From NCBI RefSeq assembly GCF_001552215.1, contig NZ_BCQT01000002.1, forward strand, positions 124,001 through 188,000: a stretch of DNA of 64,000 nucleotides, read 5' to 3'. The notes beneath the pieces are model-generated. The model saw nothing but the letters and a program-made list of their open reading frames with translations, did not search any database and was not told the origin of the DNA. Below are positions 26,198 through 34,088 of this stretch, in pieces (the first letter of the stretch is position 1; every line of letters begins with the position of its first letter). Made by a program: the position numbers and the translations under genes. Source of the stretch: Actinomadura macra NBRC 14102. GTDB lineage: Bacteria > Actinomycetota > Actinomycetes > Streptosporangiales > Streptosporangiaceae.

Positions 26198-26244
26198 GGA
26201 TTGACGGAAGGCTCCATTGAAGGAGCGCAATGGCCGGTCAATCC
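26198..26244. repeat. Nested inverted repeats upstream of the secreted lysozyme-like gene
   Basis: Outer arms GGATTGAC (26198-26205) and GTCAATCC (26237-26244); inner arms GCTCC (26211-26215) and GGAGC (26222-26226). Located between the ends/starts of two minus-strand genes; it may end the 26324 transcript or control the 26022 gene. Confidence 0.45.
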
Positions 26245-26323
26245 GCCCCTTACTAGATCAAAAGAGTCAATTCTTGATACTGAATCCGGCCATAAGATTG
26301 ATCAGCGGAAGGATGCGCGCGGG

Positions 26324-26692
26324 TCAGGCGGCGAACAGCAGGGCGGCGCTGATGAGAACGATGACGGCGGTCGCGAAATGAATCCCGAAGGCCGCTGCCT
26401 TGGTACCGCCATGGCGCAGAACGATGAGGGTGTCGCCGAGCGGGGTGAGGGCTACGGCCAGCATGAACCAGGCTCCGGCGTCCGCACCGACGAAGGCGAG
26501 GAGGGCCAGACCGATGACCCCGGACGTGAGGTCGCGCAGACCCTTGATGGTCAGGTACGCGGCGTCGCCGTCGGGCTTGGCGGGCACGCCGTAGCCATCG
26601 GCGGCGGCGCGGGGCTGCACAAGGAATCGGACGCCGATGACGACGACGAAGAGCGCGAGGACGACGGCCAGACCGTGGGAAGCGGTGACCAC
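26324..26692 (-). CDS. DUF4267-type small membrane protein
   Basis: 122 aa with four hydrophobic segments: LAVVLALFVVVIGVRFLV, TSGVIGLALLAFVG, WFMLAVALTPLGDTLIVL and ATAVIVLISAALLF. YLTIKGLRDLTSG and LGDTLIVLRHGG are the family-typical loops. Function of the family is unknown. The first dozen codons overlap the antisense remnant of a TetR gene, so the natural start may have been replaced at the junction. Confidence 0.75.
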   Translation of the reverse strand: MVTASHGLAVVLALFVVVIGVRFLVQPRAAADGYGVPAKPDGDAAYLTIKGLRDLTSGVIGLALLAFVGADAGAWFMLAVALTPLGDTLIVLRHGGTKAAAFGIHFATAVIVLISAALLFAA

Positions 26693-27159
26693 CCGGCGTC
26701 TGGCCGAACGGGTCGAGTACAGCCAGCCCGTGCTCTACAGCCATTTCGAGGGCAAGGACGCCATCATGGCGGCCGTCGCCGTGGAGGGCTTCGCCGACCT
26801 GTCCGCCGAGTTGCACGCCGCCCGCGAGGCCGCGACGGCACCCGAGAAGAGCCTGTCCGGAGTCGCCGCCGCCTACAGCGCGTTCGCCCGGCGGCGTCCC
26901 GCACTGTACGACGCGATGTTCGGCCGTGCCGTCGACCTGCCCCCCCGGGGCGCCGGCCGCCCTGCACGCCGCCTTCGGCGAACTGCGCGGGGCCCTGCGA
27001 CCCCATGCCGGCGACGAGGACCCGGACCTGCTCACCGAGGTCTTCTGGGGCGGTCTACACGGGCTCGTCACGCTCTTGCGCGGCGGGAGGCTCCCCGCCG
27101 CGGATCACGACCGGCGGCTGGCACTGCTGATCCGCCGCTTCACCAGGCGAGCGGCCTGA
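26669..27159 (+). pseudogene. TetR/AcrR regulator, truncated and frameshifted
   Basis: From about 26669 the plus strand reads WEAVTTRRLAERV and YSQPVLYSHFEGKDAIM, the second half of a TetR helix-turn-helix, without the first 25-30 residues, which have been lost at the junction with the DUF4267 gene. The ligand domain continues to AVDLP; an extra C in the C7 run at 26940-26946 then shifts the frame to GAPAALHAAFGELRGAL and on to RRFTRRAA at 27159. Two independent lesions make a functional product unlikely. Confidence 0.8.
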
Positions 27160-27279
27160 CCACCGTCCCACCACGAAGGCGATGCCCGCGGGACGATCTG
27201 GCCGAACTTCCCGATCGGAGACCCGTGCCCTCTGGTGGGTACAGGACGGCTGAGCACGCCAGGAGCGGGACCACCTCTC

Positions 27280-27308
27280 TTGACGATTGGTTCCGTCCGA
27301 AATAGTTT
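27280..27308 (+). promoter_or_regulatory. Promoter of the 27333 hydrolase gene
   Basis: TTGACG (27280-27285) and TAGTTT (27303-27308) with exactly 17 nt between, a housekeeping-sigma type promoter. It leaves a leader of about 18 nt that carries the AAGGGGGG ribosome binding site. Confidence 0.65.
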
Positions 27309-27332
27309 CAGCTGGAAGTAAGGGGGGTCTTC

Positions 27333-28340
27333 ATGGCCACGAGCTTCGAACTGGGCGACTTCGTCCTGCAGAGCGGCGCGACCCTGCGTGGGGCGCAGCT
27401 CACCTACGAGACCTACGGCATCCTCGCGCCCGACAAGGGCAACGCCATCGTCTATCCCACCTGGTACTCCGGTCGGCACCAGGACAACGAGTGGCTCATC
27501 GGCGACGGCATGGCGCTGGACCCGGCGCGCTACTTCATCATCGTTCCGAACATGCTCGGCAACGGGCTTTCCAGTTCGCCCAGCAACACCCCGCCTCCCT
27601 ACGACCGGGCCCGCTTCCCGCACGTGACCATGTACGACAACGTCGAAGCGCAGCACCGGCTCGTCACCGAGCACTTCGGCATCGAACGCCTGCCCCTGGT
27701 GACGGGCTGGTCCATGGGTGCCGGGCAGACCTACCAGTGGGCGGTCAGCCACCCGGAGATGGTCGAACGCATCGCCCCCTTCTGCGGCTCGTCACGCACC
27801 AGCTACCACAACCAGGTCTTCCTCGAAGGCGTGAAAGCCGCGCTCACCGCCGACGCCGCGTTCGAGGGCGGCTGGTATACCAGCAAACCCAACCGCGGTC
27901 TGCGCGCCGCCGCCCGCGTCTACGCCGGCTGGGGATTCTCCCAAGCCTTCTACTGGGACCGCCTCTACGAAAAGCTCGGCTACAGCTCACTTGAAGACTT
28001 CCTCGTCGGCTTCTGGGAGGGCTTCTTCCTCGACGACCGGGACGCCAACAACCTGCTCACCATGCTGTGGACGTGGCAGAACGCCGACGTCGGCCGCACC
28101 CCCGGCTTCGACGGCGACACCAAGGCCGCCCTCGCCTCCATCAAGGCCCGCGCGCTGGTCATGCCCGGCGAGAAGGACCTCTACTTCCCGCCCGAGGACG
28201 AGGCGTGGGCCGTCCAGCACATTCCGGAGGCCGAGCTTCGGGTGATCCCCGGTGTCTGGGGCCACTTCGCCGGCCACGGCAGCAACCCCGAGGACACGGC
28301 GTTCATCGATGCCGCCCTGACCGAACTCCTGGCCCGGTAG
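27333..28340 (+). CDS. MetX-like alpha/beta-fold hydrolase
   Basis: 335 aa. Homoserine-acetyltransferase-like architecture: LRGAQLTYETYG at the N-terminus, NAIVYPTWYSG, PNMLGNGLSSSPSN, nucleophile in TGWSMGAGQ (Ser at about residue 130), acid in MPGEKDLYFPPED, and His in VWGHFAGHG. True MetX proteins carry GGSxGG at the nucleophile and a longer lid, so methionine biosynthesis is unlikely; many relatives are annotated simply as alpha/beta hydrolases. AAGGGGGG precedes the ATG, and a good promoter lies just upstream. Confidence 0.85.
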   Translation: MATSFELGDFVLQSGATLRGAQLTYETYGILAPDKGNAIVYPTWYSGRHQDNEWLIGDGMALDPARYFIIVPNMLGNGLSSSPSNTPPPYDRARFPHVTMYDNVEAQHRLVTEHFGIERLPLVTGWSMGAGQTYQWAVSHPEMVERIAPFCGSSRTSYHNQVFLEGVKAALTADAAFEGGWYTSKPNRGLRAAARVYAGWGFSQAFYWDRLYEKLGYSSLEDFLVGFWEGFFLDDRDANNLLTMLWTWQNADVGRTPGFDGDTKAALASIKARALVMPGEKDLYFPPEDEAWAVQHIPEAELRVIPGVWGHFAGHGSNPEDTAFIDAALTELLAR

Positions 28341-28386
28341 CGGTCGCGCGGATCATACCGGGGCAATCGTCGATCCGGTCGCGCGA

Positions 28387-28415
28387 TCCGTCCCGTCCCC
28401 CCTATGGCGGGACGG
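28387..28415 (+). terminator. Hairpin after the MetX-like hydrolase gene
   Basis: TCCGTCCCG (28387-28395) and CGGGACGGA (28407-28415), 9-nt arms with a C-rich loop, starting 47 nt past the stop codon. Confidence 0.6.
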
Positions 28416-28548
28416 ACCGCGTCGTCCGGCGCGTCGGTCGACCGCGGGGGCATGATCCGCCCGTCCGCGGCTCGCGGACACGGGCGTCCGGAACCTCAGG
28501 GGCCCGGACGCCCAAAGCCGATCGCCGTTCGCGGTGACAGGGCACCGA

Positions 28549-28581
28549 GCCCCGGGACGGCCACCCTGCCCGTCCCGGGGC
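28549..28581 (+). terminator. Second, stronger hairpin before the insertion sequence
   Basis: GCCCCGGGACGG (28549-28560) and its exact complement at 28570-28581 around 9 nt. The region 28341-28630 has no gene; it holds these two hairpins and then the IS left end. Confidence 0.6.
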
Positions 28582-28630
28582 GCCTGTCGGTTCAGATCGG
28601 TTTCAGGGCACAGGTCAGGCCGTTGCTAGG

Positions 28631-29719
28631 GCCTGTTCGTAGTCCGGATCAGGTCCTGCTGGTCACGATCGAGTGACTTGGCGACGCCCGTGCGGGAGTG
28701 GGCTGTACCACCAGAACATGATGCGCGGTGATGTGACCGATACCGAATGGGAGATGATCGAGCCGCACCTGCCGTTAGGGGCGTCCGGCCCGATCCCCGA
28801 CCGGCGCAACCAGTTCAACGCGGTGATGTGGAGATTTCGGACCGGCAGCCCCTGGCGGGACATGCCCGCCGCCTACGGCAGTTGGTCGACCATCTACGAC
28901 CGGTTCCGGGCCTGGGCGAGCGCGGGGGTCTTCGAGAATCTGATGAACGCCGCGATCAGCGCGGCGGCGGCCCGTGGCGAGGTCGACCTGGACCTGGTGA
29001 GCGTGGACTCCACGACCTGCCGCGCCCACCACCACGCCGCCGGGATGGCGGTCGAGCCCGGACGGCTGGAGGAGCTCCAACTCGCTGCGGCCGAGGAAAG
29101 GGGGCTGCGCCACAGGGACAAACCGGACCGCAGAGCCCGTCGTCCGACGACCACCCAGAACCACAGCGGGAGCGAGAGCGCCGCCGGGCCCGGCTGAAAG
29201 CGGCCGGCCTAGGCCGATCCCGAGGCGGTCTGACCAGCAAGGTCCACCTGGCGGCCGACCTGCGCTGCCGTCCGCTGTCGATCCTGCTCACCCCCGGCCA
29301 GGCCGCCGACGGCCCCCGTTTCATCCCCGTCCTGGACAAGATCAGGGTGCGCGGGCCGGTCGGACGCCCCCGCACCCGCCCTCGCGCGGTGGCCGCCGAC
29401 AAGGCCTACTCCTCCCGCGCCAACCGCGCCTACCTGCGCCGCCGCCATATCAAGGCGGTGATCCCGGAGAAGGCCGACCAGGCAGCCAACCGTAAACGGA
29501 AGGGACGTTCAGGCGGTCGTCCGGTCAGCCATGACGCCGAGCTCTACAAAGGCCGCAACACCGTCGAACGCTGCATCAACAAGATCAAGCAATGGAGAGG
29601 GCTGGCCACCCGCTACGACAAGACACCCGAAAGCTACCTCGCCGGACTCCACCTGCACGGATGCATCATCTGGCTACGCAGCCTCCCAACTCTCCCATGA
29701 TCTCAACCACGAACACGGC
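28631..29719 (+). mobile_element. IS5-type insertion sequence, complete, flanked by CTAG
   Basis: Left end GGCCTGTTCGTAGT and right end (reverse complement) GCCGTGTTCGTGGT form imperfect terminal inverted repeats, bounded on both sides by CTAG (28627-28630 and 29720-29723), the likely 4-bp target duplication. Length is 1089 bp. It encodes one transposase in two overlapping frames, the IS427-type organisation. No second copy occurs in the window. Confidence 0.88.
28718..29700 (+). CDS. IS5-family transposase made by -1 frameshifting (orfA 28718-29197, orfB to 29700)
   Basis: orfA starts MMRGDVTDTEWEMIEPHLP and carries the DUF4096 helical domain plus the first DDE Asp in LVSVDSTTCRAHHHAAG. orfB, in the -1 frame, supplies LGRSRGGLTSKVHLAADL, the second Asp in AVAADKAYSS and the Y-(2)-R-(3)-D/N-E region in RNTVERCINKIKQWRGLATRYDK. 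The frames overlap for several hundred bases; A3G5 at 29097-29104 (read GAA AGG GGG) lets an AGG/GGG pair slip to AAG/GGG and is the best slippage site. Both halves are otherwise intact, so the element may be active. Confidence 0.88.
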
Positions 29720-30142
29720 CTAGTGCGAGATCGGGTCCAGCGACACGATGACCGCGTCCCAGGGGCAGAAGTACCCGGCGCCCCAGTTCGGCCCGTCCAC
29801 GTAGGACGGCCTGCCGTCACAGACCTCGGCCGTGACCTCGGCGAACCCGAAATCGTTCGGGTCGATCGACCACTGGTAGGGCGAGTTGACGTCGACCACA
29901 CCCCACCGGATCTTCCCGTTCGGGGTCAGAGCACCGGGATCACCGTTGAGGAGCGCGCGCGCCTGGTCGATGTCGTCCTGCTCGACCAGGCGGACCTTGT
30001 AGGTCTCCCCGCTCACCTCGAACTTGGCGACGTACTCGGTGGCCTCCGGCGCCGCGCCGGTGTCGGCGGCGGCCATGGTGGCGGACCCCATCAGCAGGCC
30101 CAGGGCAGTGGCTCCGGCGGCGATGAACGTTCTCGGACTCAC
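29720..30142 (-). CDS. Small secreted protein of unknown function
   Basis: 140 aa from GTG 30142 (GGAGG four nt upstream). Signal peptide about 1-27 (RTFIAAGATALGLLMGSATMAAA). The mature part contains VRLVEQDDIDQARALL and ends in a domain with two Cys (AEVCDG, GYFCPWDAV) likely to be disulphide bonded. Its TAG stop coincides with the CTAG that flanks the insertion sequence, so insertion took place exactly at the stop codon without changing the protein. Similar small secreted proteins occur in streptomycetes; no activity is known to me. Confidence 0.78.
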   Translation of the reverse strand: MSPRTFIAAGATALGLLMGSATMAAADTGAAPEATEYVAKFEVSGETYKVRLVEQDDIDQARALLNGDPGALTPNGKIRWGVVDVNSPYQWSIDPNDFGFAEVTAEVCDGRPSYVDGPNWGAGYFCPWDAVIVSLDPISH

Positions 30143-30406
30143 ATGTCCTCCAATGGACGTGGGAGCGGAGGAGTTCCTGTCAGGTCCCCCGCGCAACGGC
30201 CATCCGCTGATGACCGTGCGCCTCGACGCTAAAAATTCCTTGATCGCCGAACGAGCCAGCCAGCACTCCGATCTCTGGTACAGGTGGCTCTACCGGGTGG
30301 GGCTTCTGGCCCGTCCACATCACTTCAGGGCGACCGCCCCCTGCGAGTCCGTGCAGCGCAGGCGTCCGGGGCCGGCTTTAGAGGGCCTCCGCCTACGCTT
30401 GCCTCT

Positions 30407-30751
30407 ATGTCTGCGCCGCCACAAAAGACGCTCCTTCACATCGCCGAACGGCATCACTGGGAATCCGCCCGCGACGCCGGCGTCCCCTACACCATGTCCA
30501 CCCTCGGCAGGACCTTGGACGAGGAGGGCTTCATCCACTGCTCGTCCGACACGTCCCAGGTGGACGGCGTGCTCGCCGCCTTCTACACCACCATCGACCG
30601 TGCGGACCTGGTCCTCCTGGTGATCGACGCCGCGCGTCTCGGATCACCCGTCCGGTATGAACCCGTCGGCGACCAGGTCTTCCCCCACGTCTACGGCCCG
30701 ATCCCGGTGTCGGCGATTATCGATGTCCGGTCAGTGCCCGAGAACCGGTAG
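30407..30751 (+). CDS. DUF952 family protein
   Basis: 114 aa. LLHIAERHHWESARDAG at the start, GFIHCSSDTSQVDGVLAAFY in the middle and RYEPVGDQVFPHVYGPIP near the end are the DUF952 signature. Small soluble proteins with ADP-ribosyltransferase-like fold; function unproved. The ATG at 30407 is taken as start because the family begins there. The tRNA-Ser gene follows 10 nt after the stop. Confidence 0.85.
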   Translation: MSAPPQKTLLHIAERHHWESARDAGVPYTMSTLGRTLDEEGFIHCSSDTSQVDGVLAAFYTTIDRADLVLLVIDAARLGSPVRYEPVGDQVFPHVYGPIPVSAIIDVRSVPENR

Positions 30752-30761
30752 GCTTCGCCGT

Positions 30762-30846
30762 GGAGGATTCGCCTAGTGGCCTAGGGCGCACGCTTGGAAA
30801 GCGTGTTGCGTGCAAGCGCTCGCGAGTTCGAATCTCGCATCCTCCG
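30762..30846 (+). tRNA. tRNA-Ser(GGA)
   Basis: 85 nt class II tRNA. Acceptor GGAGGAT/ATCCTCC, anticodon arm CACGC-TTGGAAA-GCGTG (GGA), long variable arm, and T arm GCGAG-TTCGAAT-CTCGC all fold. Discriminator G; CCA is not encoded. Confidence 0.96.
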
Positions 30847-30868
30847 CTTGCCTGACCGGGCAGGATCC

Positions 30869-30897
30869 GAGGTCGGTGTCCCACGGGCACCGACCTC
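30869..30897 (+). terminator. Terminator of tRNA-Ser(GGA)
   Basis: GAGGTCGGTG (30869-30878) and CACCGACCTC (30888-30897), perfect 10-nt arms, followed by TTGC. Confidence 0.7.
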
Positions 30898-31021
30898 TTG
30901 CGTGTCCGCCCCCGTCCGAGCCTGCACATCTCACGGATGTCCCTGATGACTGCTGCGAGCTCAACTCGACCGGGAACCTTGGGACTCTCGGTGAGCGCTG
31001 GGGTGTCGTGGTCGGGGACGG

Positions 31022-31060
31022 CGAAGGCCCCGCGCCGTGGCGCGCCGGGCGGGGCCTTCG
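31022..31060. terminator. 12-bp hairpin, probably bidirectional
   Basis: CGAAGGCCCCGC (31022-31033) and its complement 31049-31060 with a 15-nt loop. It lies between tRNA-Ser and the end of the minus-strand DUF397 gene at 31224. The 380 nt from 30847 to 31223 hold no gene. Confidence 0.6.
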
Positions 31061-31223
31061 TGGTGTCGGGCATGCCAGCGGTGGAGGTCCCGTGGCGACG
31101 ATCATCGCTGAATCGCCGTTCGGCTGGACGAAATGGCGGTCAGCGCATCGCTAGCGGAGTTCTCGCGTTCGTGCGCGACAATTCGAACTTGCGTCGGCCG
31201 GCTGGGTCACGAGTGGCTCGGGT

Positions 31224-31424
31224 TCAGTGTCTCCCGGACCTTTTGATGGTGTCGATGAACGTCTGCCAATCGCTCTCGGTGAAGCCGAGCACCGCGCCCG
31301 TGGCGTCCTTGGAGTCTCGGACGCCGATGACGGCGCCGGACGCCGCCACCTCGACACAGTTGGTGTTCCCGTGACTTCGGGTGCTCTTGCGCCATGCGGC
31401 GAGAGACCAATCAGGAGCTGACAT
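31224..31424 (-). CDS. DUF397 small protein
   Basis: 66 aa from ATG 31424 with GAGAGGGG upstream. AAWRKSTRSHGNTNCVEVA and VIGVRDSKDATGAVLGF identify DUF397. It is the last gene of a minus-strand pair with the cyclase-homology gene and belongs to the second whiJ-type locus of the window. Confidence 0.88.
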   Translation of the reverse strand: MSAPDWSLAAWRKSTRSHGNTNCVEVAASGAVIGVRDSKDATGAVLGFTESDWQTFIDTIKRSGRH

Positions 31425-31534
31425 TCCGCACCCCTCTCCCCACATCATGCCGCGCTCGCACATGTGGGGTATCACCTCTCCCAATTGAGTTCTATCCCGC
31501 GATTGCCCAGCGGGCAAGACTTGACGTGGTGCGT

Positions 31535-32290
31535 TTATTGTGGGGTGGTGATTGTCCGGCCCGGTTGACCTCTTGGACGCCGGCGGGACAGAAATATGGG
31601 AGCGGTCGGCCTGCGTGCCGGGCCCGCCCGGGGACGCGCGGACGGTACGAGGGGATCCTGCGCGCCGCGGATGTAGCCGACGTGCCGGACCCCCTTCACT
31701 GTCTGCTCGACCGGGAAGAACCCATCCGGGTCCAGACCGCGGAAGCGGCTCTTGATCACGTCGTCGTAGAGGGCGGGAGAGACGATGAGGGCGAGGTTCT
31801 CGTCCGCCTGACGGCGCAGCTCGGCGCGGAGGGCGTCGAGGTCGAGCAGCCGCGAGACGACGATGGGCGCCGAACCCGCGGGGCCGAGGTGGCCGTCGGC
31901 GACGGGACCGTGGTGCAGGGCCAGCCGTACCCGCAACCGCGGTGCCGACGGGAGGCGCGACGCCGGGCGGTACCGTGCCAGGTTCGCGGCGTCCAGCGCC
32001 AGGGCGAGTTCGCGTGGATAGTCGGCGACGAGGCGGGGGCCGTCGATTCCGGGTGGGAGGACGGCGAGCTCGCCGTCACCGGTGACCTGGATCGTCCAGC
32101 GGGCCCGGTCGAAGCCGGTCGCTGTCGCCGCGGCCTTCAGCGCCGCGCTGAGCTCCCGCTGGGTGGTCACCTGCTCAAGCGTGTCGAGCCGGCTGAACCC
32201 CTCGATGTCGACGGCGGCGAGGAAATGGTAGCCGAGCCGCCCCTCCTCGGGACGCGGCTCACCCACCGCCGTGCCGTTCGGTCCGTCCAC
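31535..32290 (-). CDS. Nucleotidyl-cyclase-homology domain protein
   Basis: 251 aa from GTG 32290 (GTG 32266 also possible; neither has a clear binding site). Residues about 20-60 read FLAAVDIEGFSRLDTLEQVT and later VTGDGELAVLPPG, the two metal-binding aspartate regions of class III cyclases, followed by RVRLALHHGPVADGHLGPAG. The GDG-type hairpin is kept, but the substrate-specifying Lys/Asp and the transition-state Asn/Arg helix are not clearly present. The C-terminal 45 residues are basic and probably disordered. It may bind nucleotides as a regulator rather than make cAMP. Divergent from the XRE gene at 32475. Confidence 0.7.
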   Translation of the reverse strand: MDGPNGTAVGEPRPEEGRLGYHFLAAVDIEGFSRLDTLEQVTTQRELSAALKAAATATGFDRARWTIQVTGDGELAVLPPGIDGPRLVADYPRELALALDAANLARYRPASRLPSAPRLRVRLALHHGPVADGHLGPAGSAPIVVSRLLDLDALRAELRRQADENLALIVSPALYDDVIKSRFRGLDPDGFFPVEQTVKGVRHVGYIRGAQDPLVPSARPRAGPARRPTAPIFLSRRRPRGQPGRTITTPQ

Positions 32291-32474
32291 GCGGTTATGT
32301 CCGCACCGGACGGGCGTGCGTCGCTTCTGGAATCACCAAGGCTCTCGCCTCCTGAGGGCACAGGGCCCCACTCCCCGAGTTCAGGATGCGCGAACGTAGA
32401 GAGTCATGCAAGCTTTCACGTAGAATTGCTTGAGTACTTGCAAGGTAGCAGTCCGCTTTCTGGCGGAGGTCCAG

Positions 32475-33320
32475 ATGGCAGAACGCCGCGTCCCATCGGT
32501 GCGCGCCCGGCAGCTCGCCCGCGAGCTCCGCAGGCTGCGCGAGATCGAGGGCCGGACCGGCGAGGAGGTGGCCGCCGGCCTCGGCTGGTCCAGCGCGAAG
32601 ATCTCCAGGATCGAGACCGCCAGCACACTCGTCAGATCCGGCGATCTCCGCAAGCTCCTCGATCTCTACGACGTCAGCGACTCGCAGCGCGAGCGGTTGC
32701 TCGCTATGGCTCGCAACACCAACGAGCGCGGCTGGTGGGACGCCTACCCCGACCTCGGCAGCGACTATGCGGGATATATCGGCCTGGAGGCCGAGTCACA
32801 GACACTTCGCTGCTACAGCGGGCAATCCCTCAATGGGCTCCTGCAGACCGAGGACTACGCCCGCGACCTGATCGGCTCCGTGGTCAACCCCGCGCCAGGC
32901 AAGGTCGAGCGGCGGGTGGACGTCCGGCTGCGCCGGCAGCGGCGCCTGCACGAGCCCGCCCCCGTCGATCTCCATGTGGTCCTGGACGAGGCCTCGATCC
33001 AGCGGCGCGTCGGCGGTCCCGGCGTGATGAAGTCCCAACTGGAGCATCTGACCATGCTGGCGGAGTTGCCGAACGTGGTGATTCAGGTGATGCCCTTCGC
33101 CGCCGGCGCCCATCCCGCCATGACCGGCTCATTCATCATGCTCAAATTCCCCTATCCGGGGACCGACATGGTCTATGTTGAACTGCTTAGGGGAAGCGTC
33201 TACGTGGAGGACGAGATGGAGGTCTACCGCTACCATCTCGCCTTCGAGGAACTCCGTGCAGGAGCGCTCTCCCCAGAGGAATCCCTCGCCTTCATCGGCC
33301 GGCTGGCCGACGAGATCTAG
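32475..33320 (+). CDS. WhiJ-type XRE/DUF5753 regulator
   Basis: 281 aa from ATG 32475 (GGAGG upstream). N-terminal helix-turn-helix about 9-70: LARELRRLREIEGRTGEEVAAGLGWSSAKISRIETA. The rest is DUF5753, with GLLQTEDYARDLI, RRQRRLHEP and NVVIQVMPFAAGAHPAMTGSF. This is the intact counterpart of the frameshifted gene at 17023. A DUF397 gene follows 38 nt after the stop, the usual regulator/partner pairing. Confidence 0.92.
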   Translation: MAERRVPSVRARQLARELRRLREIEGRTGEEVAAGLGWSSAKISRIETASTLVRSGDLRKLLDLYDVSDSQRERLLAMARNTNERGWWDAYPDLGSDYAGYIGLEAESQTLRCYSGQSLNGLLQTEDYARDLIGSVVNPAPGKVERRVDVRLRRQRRLHEPAPVDLHVVLDEASIQRRVGGPGVMKSQLEHLTMLAELPNVVIQVMPFAAGAHPAMTGSFIMLKFPYPGTDMVYVELLRGSVYVEDEMEVYRYHLAFEELRAGALSPEESLAFIGRLADEI

Positions 33321-33358
33321 ACCGGTCGCAGCGACCACCCACGGATCGGAGCCGCAGG

Positions 33359-33559
33359 TTGACCACGCCCACCCCACTGAGCCCGACCTGGCGAAAAAGC
33401 CGACACAGCGGGGATGGCCACGACTGCGTCGAAATAGCCCAGGACGGGCGAGACGCGTTTCTCGTCCGTGACTCCAAGGCCCCCGGCGCAGGGGTTCTGA
33501 GGTTCGCGACGGAGGAATGGAAAACCTTCATCGACAGGGCAAAGAAGGGCCAGGTATGA
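33359..33559 (+). CDS. DUF397 small protein paired with the XRE regulator
   Basis: 66 aa from a TTG with GGAG eight nt upstream. TWRKSRHSGDGHDCVEIA and AFLVRDSKAPGAGVLRF are diagnostic. Probable binding partner or antagonist of the preceding regulator. Confidence 0.88.
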   Translation: MTTPTPLSPTWRKSRHSGDGHDCVEIAQDGRDAFLVRDSKAPGAGVLRFATEEWKTFIDRAKKGQV

Positions 33560-33738
33560 CGAACCGCGCCACGGCCGGCACGGCCTGGCCGCATCCGTAG
33601 GCGTCGGCGACGCTCACCCTGACTCGTCCGGTGGTTACTCACCATTCCACTGAGCAGTGTTGTAAATGGTTTACCGGTGTTGCGGAGTCAGGTGACCCCG
33701 CCAGTTGCGGTGCCTTCTTGCCACCCCGGCCGACACCG

Positions 33739-33744
33739 TAGACT
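33739..33744 (+). promoter_or_regulatory. -10 box TAGACT for a leaderless gene
   Basis: TAGACT is followed by six nt and the GTG start at 33751, with no ribosome binding site, the geometry of a leaderless actinobacterial transcript. TTGCCA 15 nt upstream is a weak -35. Confidence 0.55.
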
Positions 33745-33750
33745 CATGAC

Positions 33751-34062
33751 GTGATCTTCAAGGCGGTGGGTGACGGACGGCCGTACCCCGAGCATGGCCT
33801 CACGTCCCGGGACTGGGCCAAGATCCCGCCGCGCCAGGTCCGTCTCGATCAGCTCGTCAGCACCAAGCGGGAGCTGGACCTCCAGTCCCTCCTGGCCAAG
33901 GACTCCACGTTCTACGGCGACCTGTTCCCCCACGTCGTCCACTGGAAGGGCGAGCTCTACCTGGAGGACGGGCTGCACCGCGCCCTGCGCGCCGCGCTCC
34001 ATCAGCGCCTGGTCCTGCACGCCCGCGTGCTGGATCTCGACGCCGTGGAGGCTTACGGCTGA
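33751..34062 (+). CDS. Conserved actinobacterial protein, ParB/antitoxin-like annotation
   Basis: 103 aa, leaderless GTG start. It contains IPPRQVRLDQLVSTKRELDLQSLL, STFYGDLFPHVVHW and LYLEDGLHRALRAAL. The R-x-DGLHR segment and short length resemble ParB-like domains; databases often label this family VapB-like antitoxin, but no toxin gene lies next to it. Function unknown. Confidence 0.75.
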   Translation: MIFKAVGDGRPYPEHGLTSRDWAKIPPRQVRLDQLVSTKRELDLQSLLAKDSTFYGDLFPHVVHWKGELYLEDGLHRALRAALHQRLVLHARVLDLDAVEAYG

Positions 34063-34088
34063 TCGTCCGCGCAGGGGTCCGGGCAGGG

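Noticed and set aside
31394..33181. 595-codon plus-strand frame across the cyclase-homology gene
   Set aside because: It is the antisense shadow of two real genes on both strands, with arginine/proline-rich content and no binding site.
33751..34062. VapB-type antitoxin of a toxin-antitoxin pair
   Set aside because: No PIN-domain toxin gene lies beside it and the sequence looks more ParB-like; called as conserved protein only.
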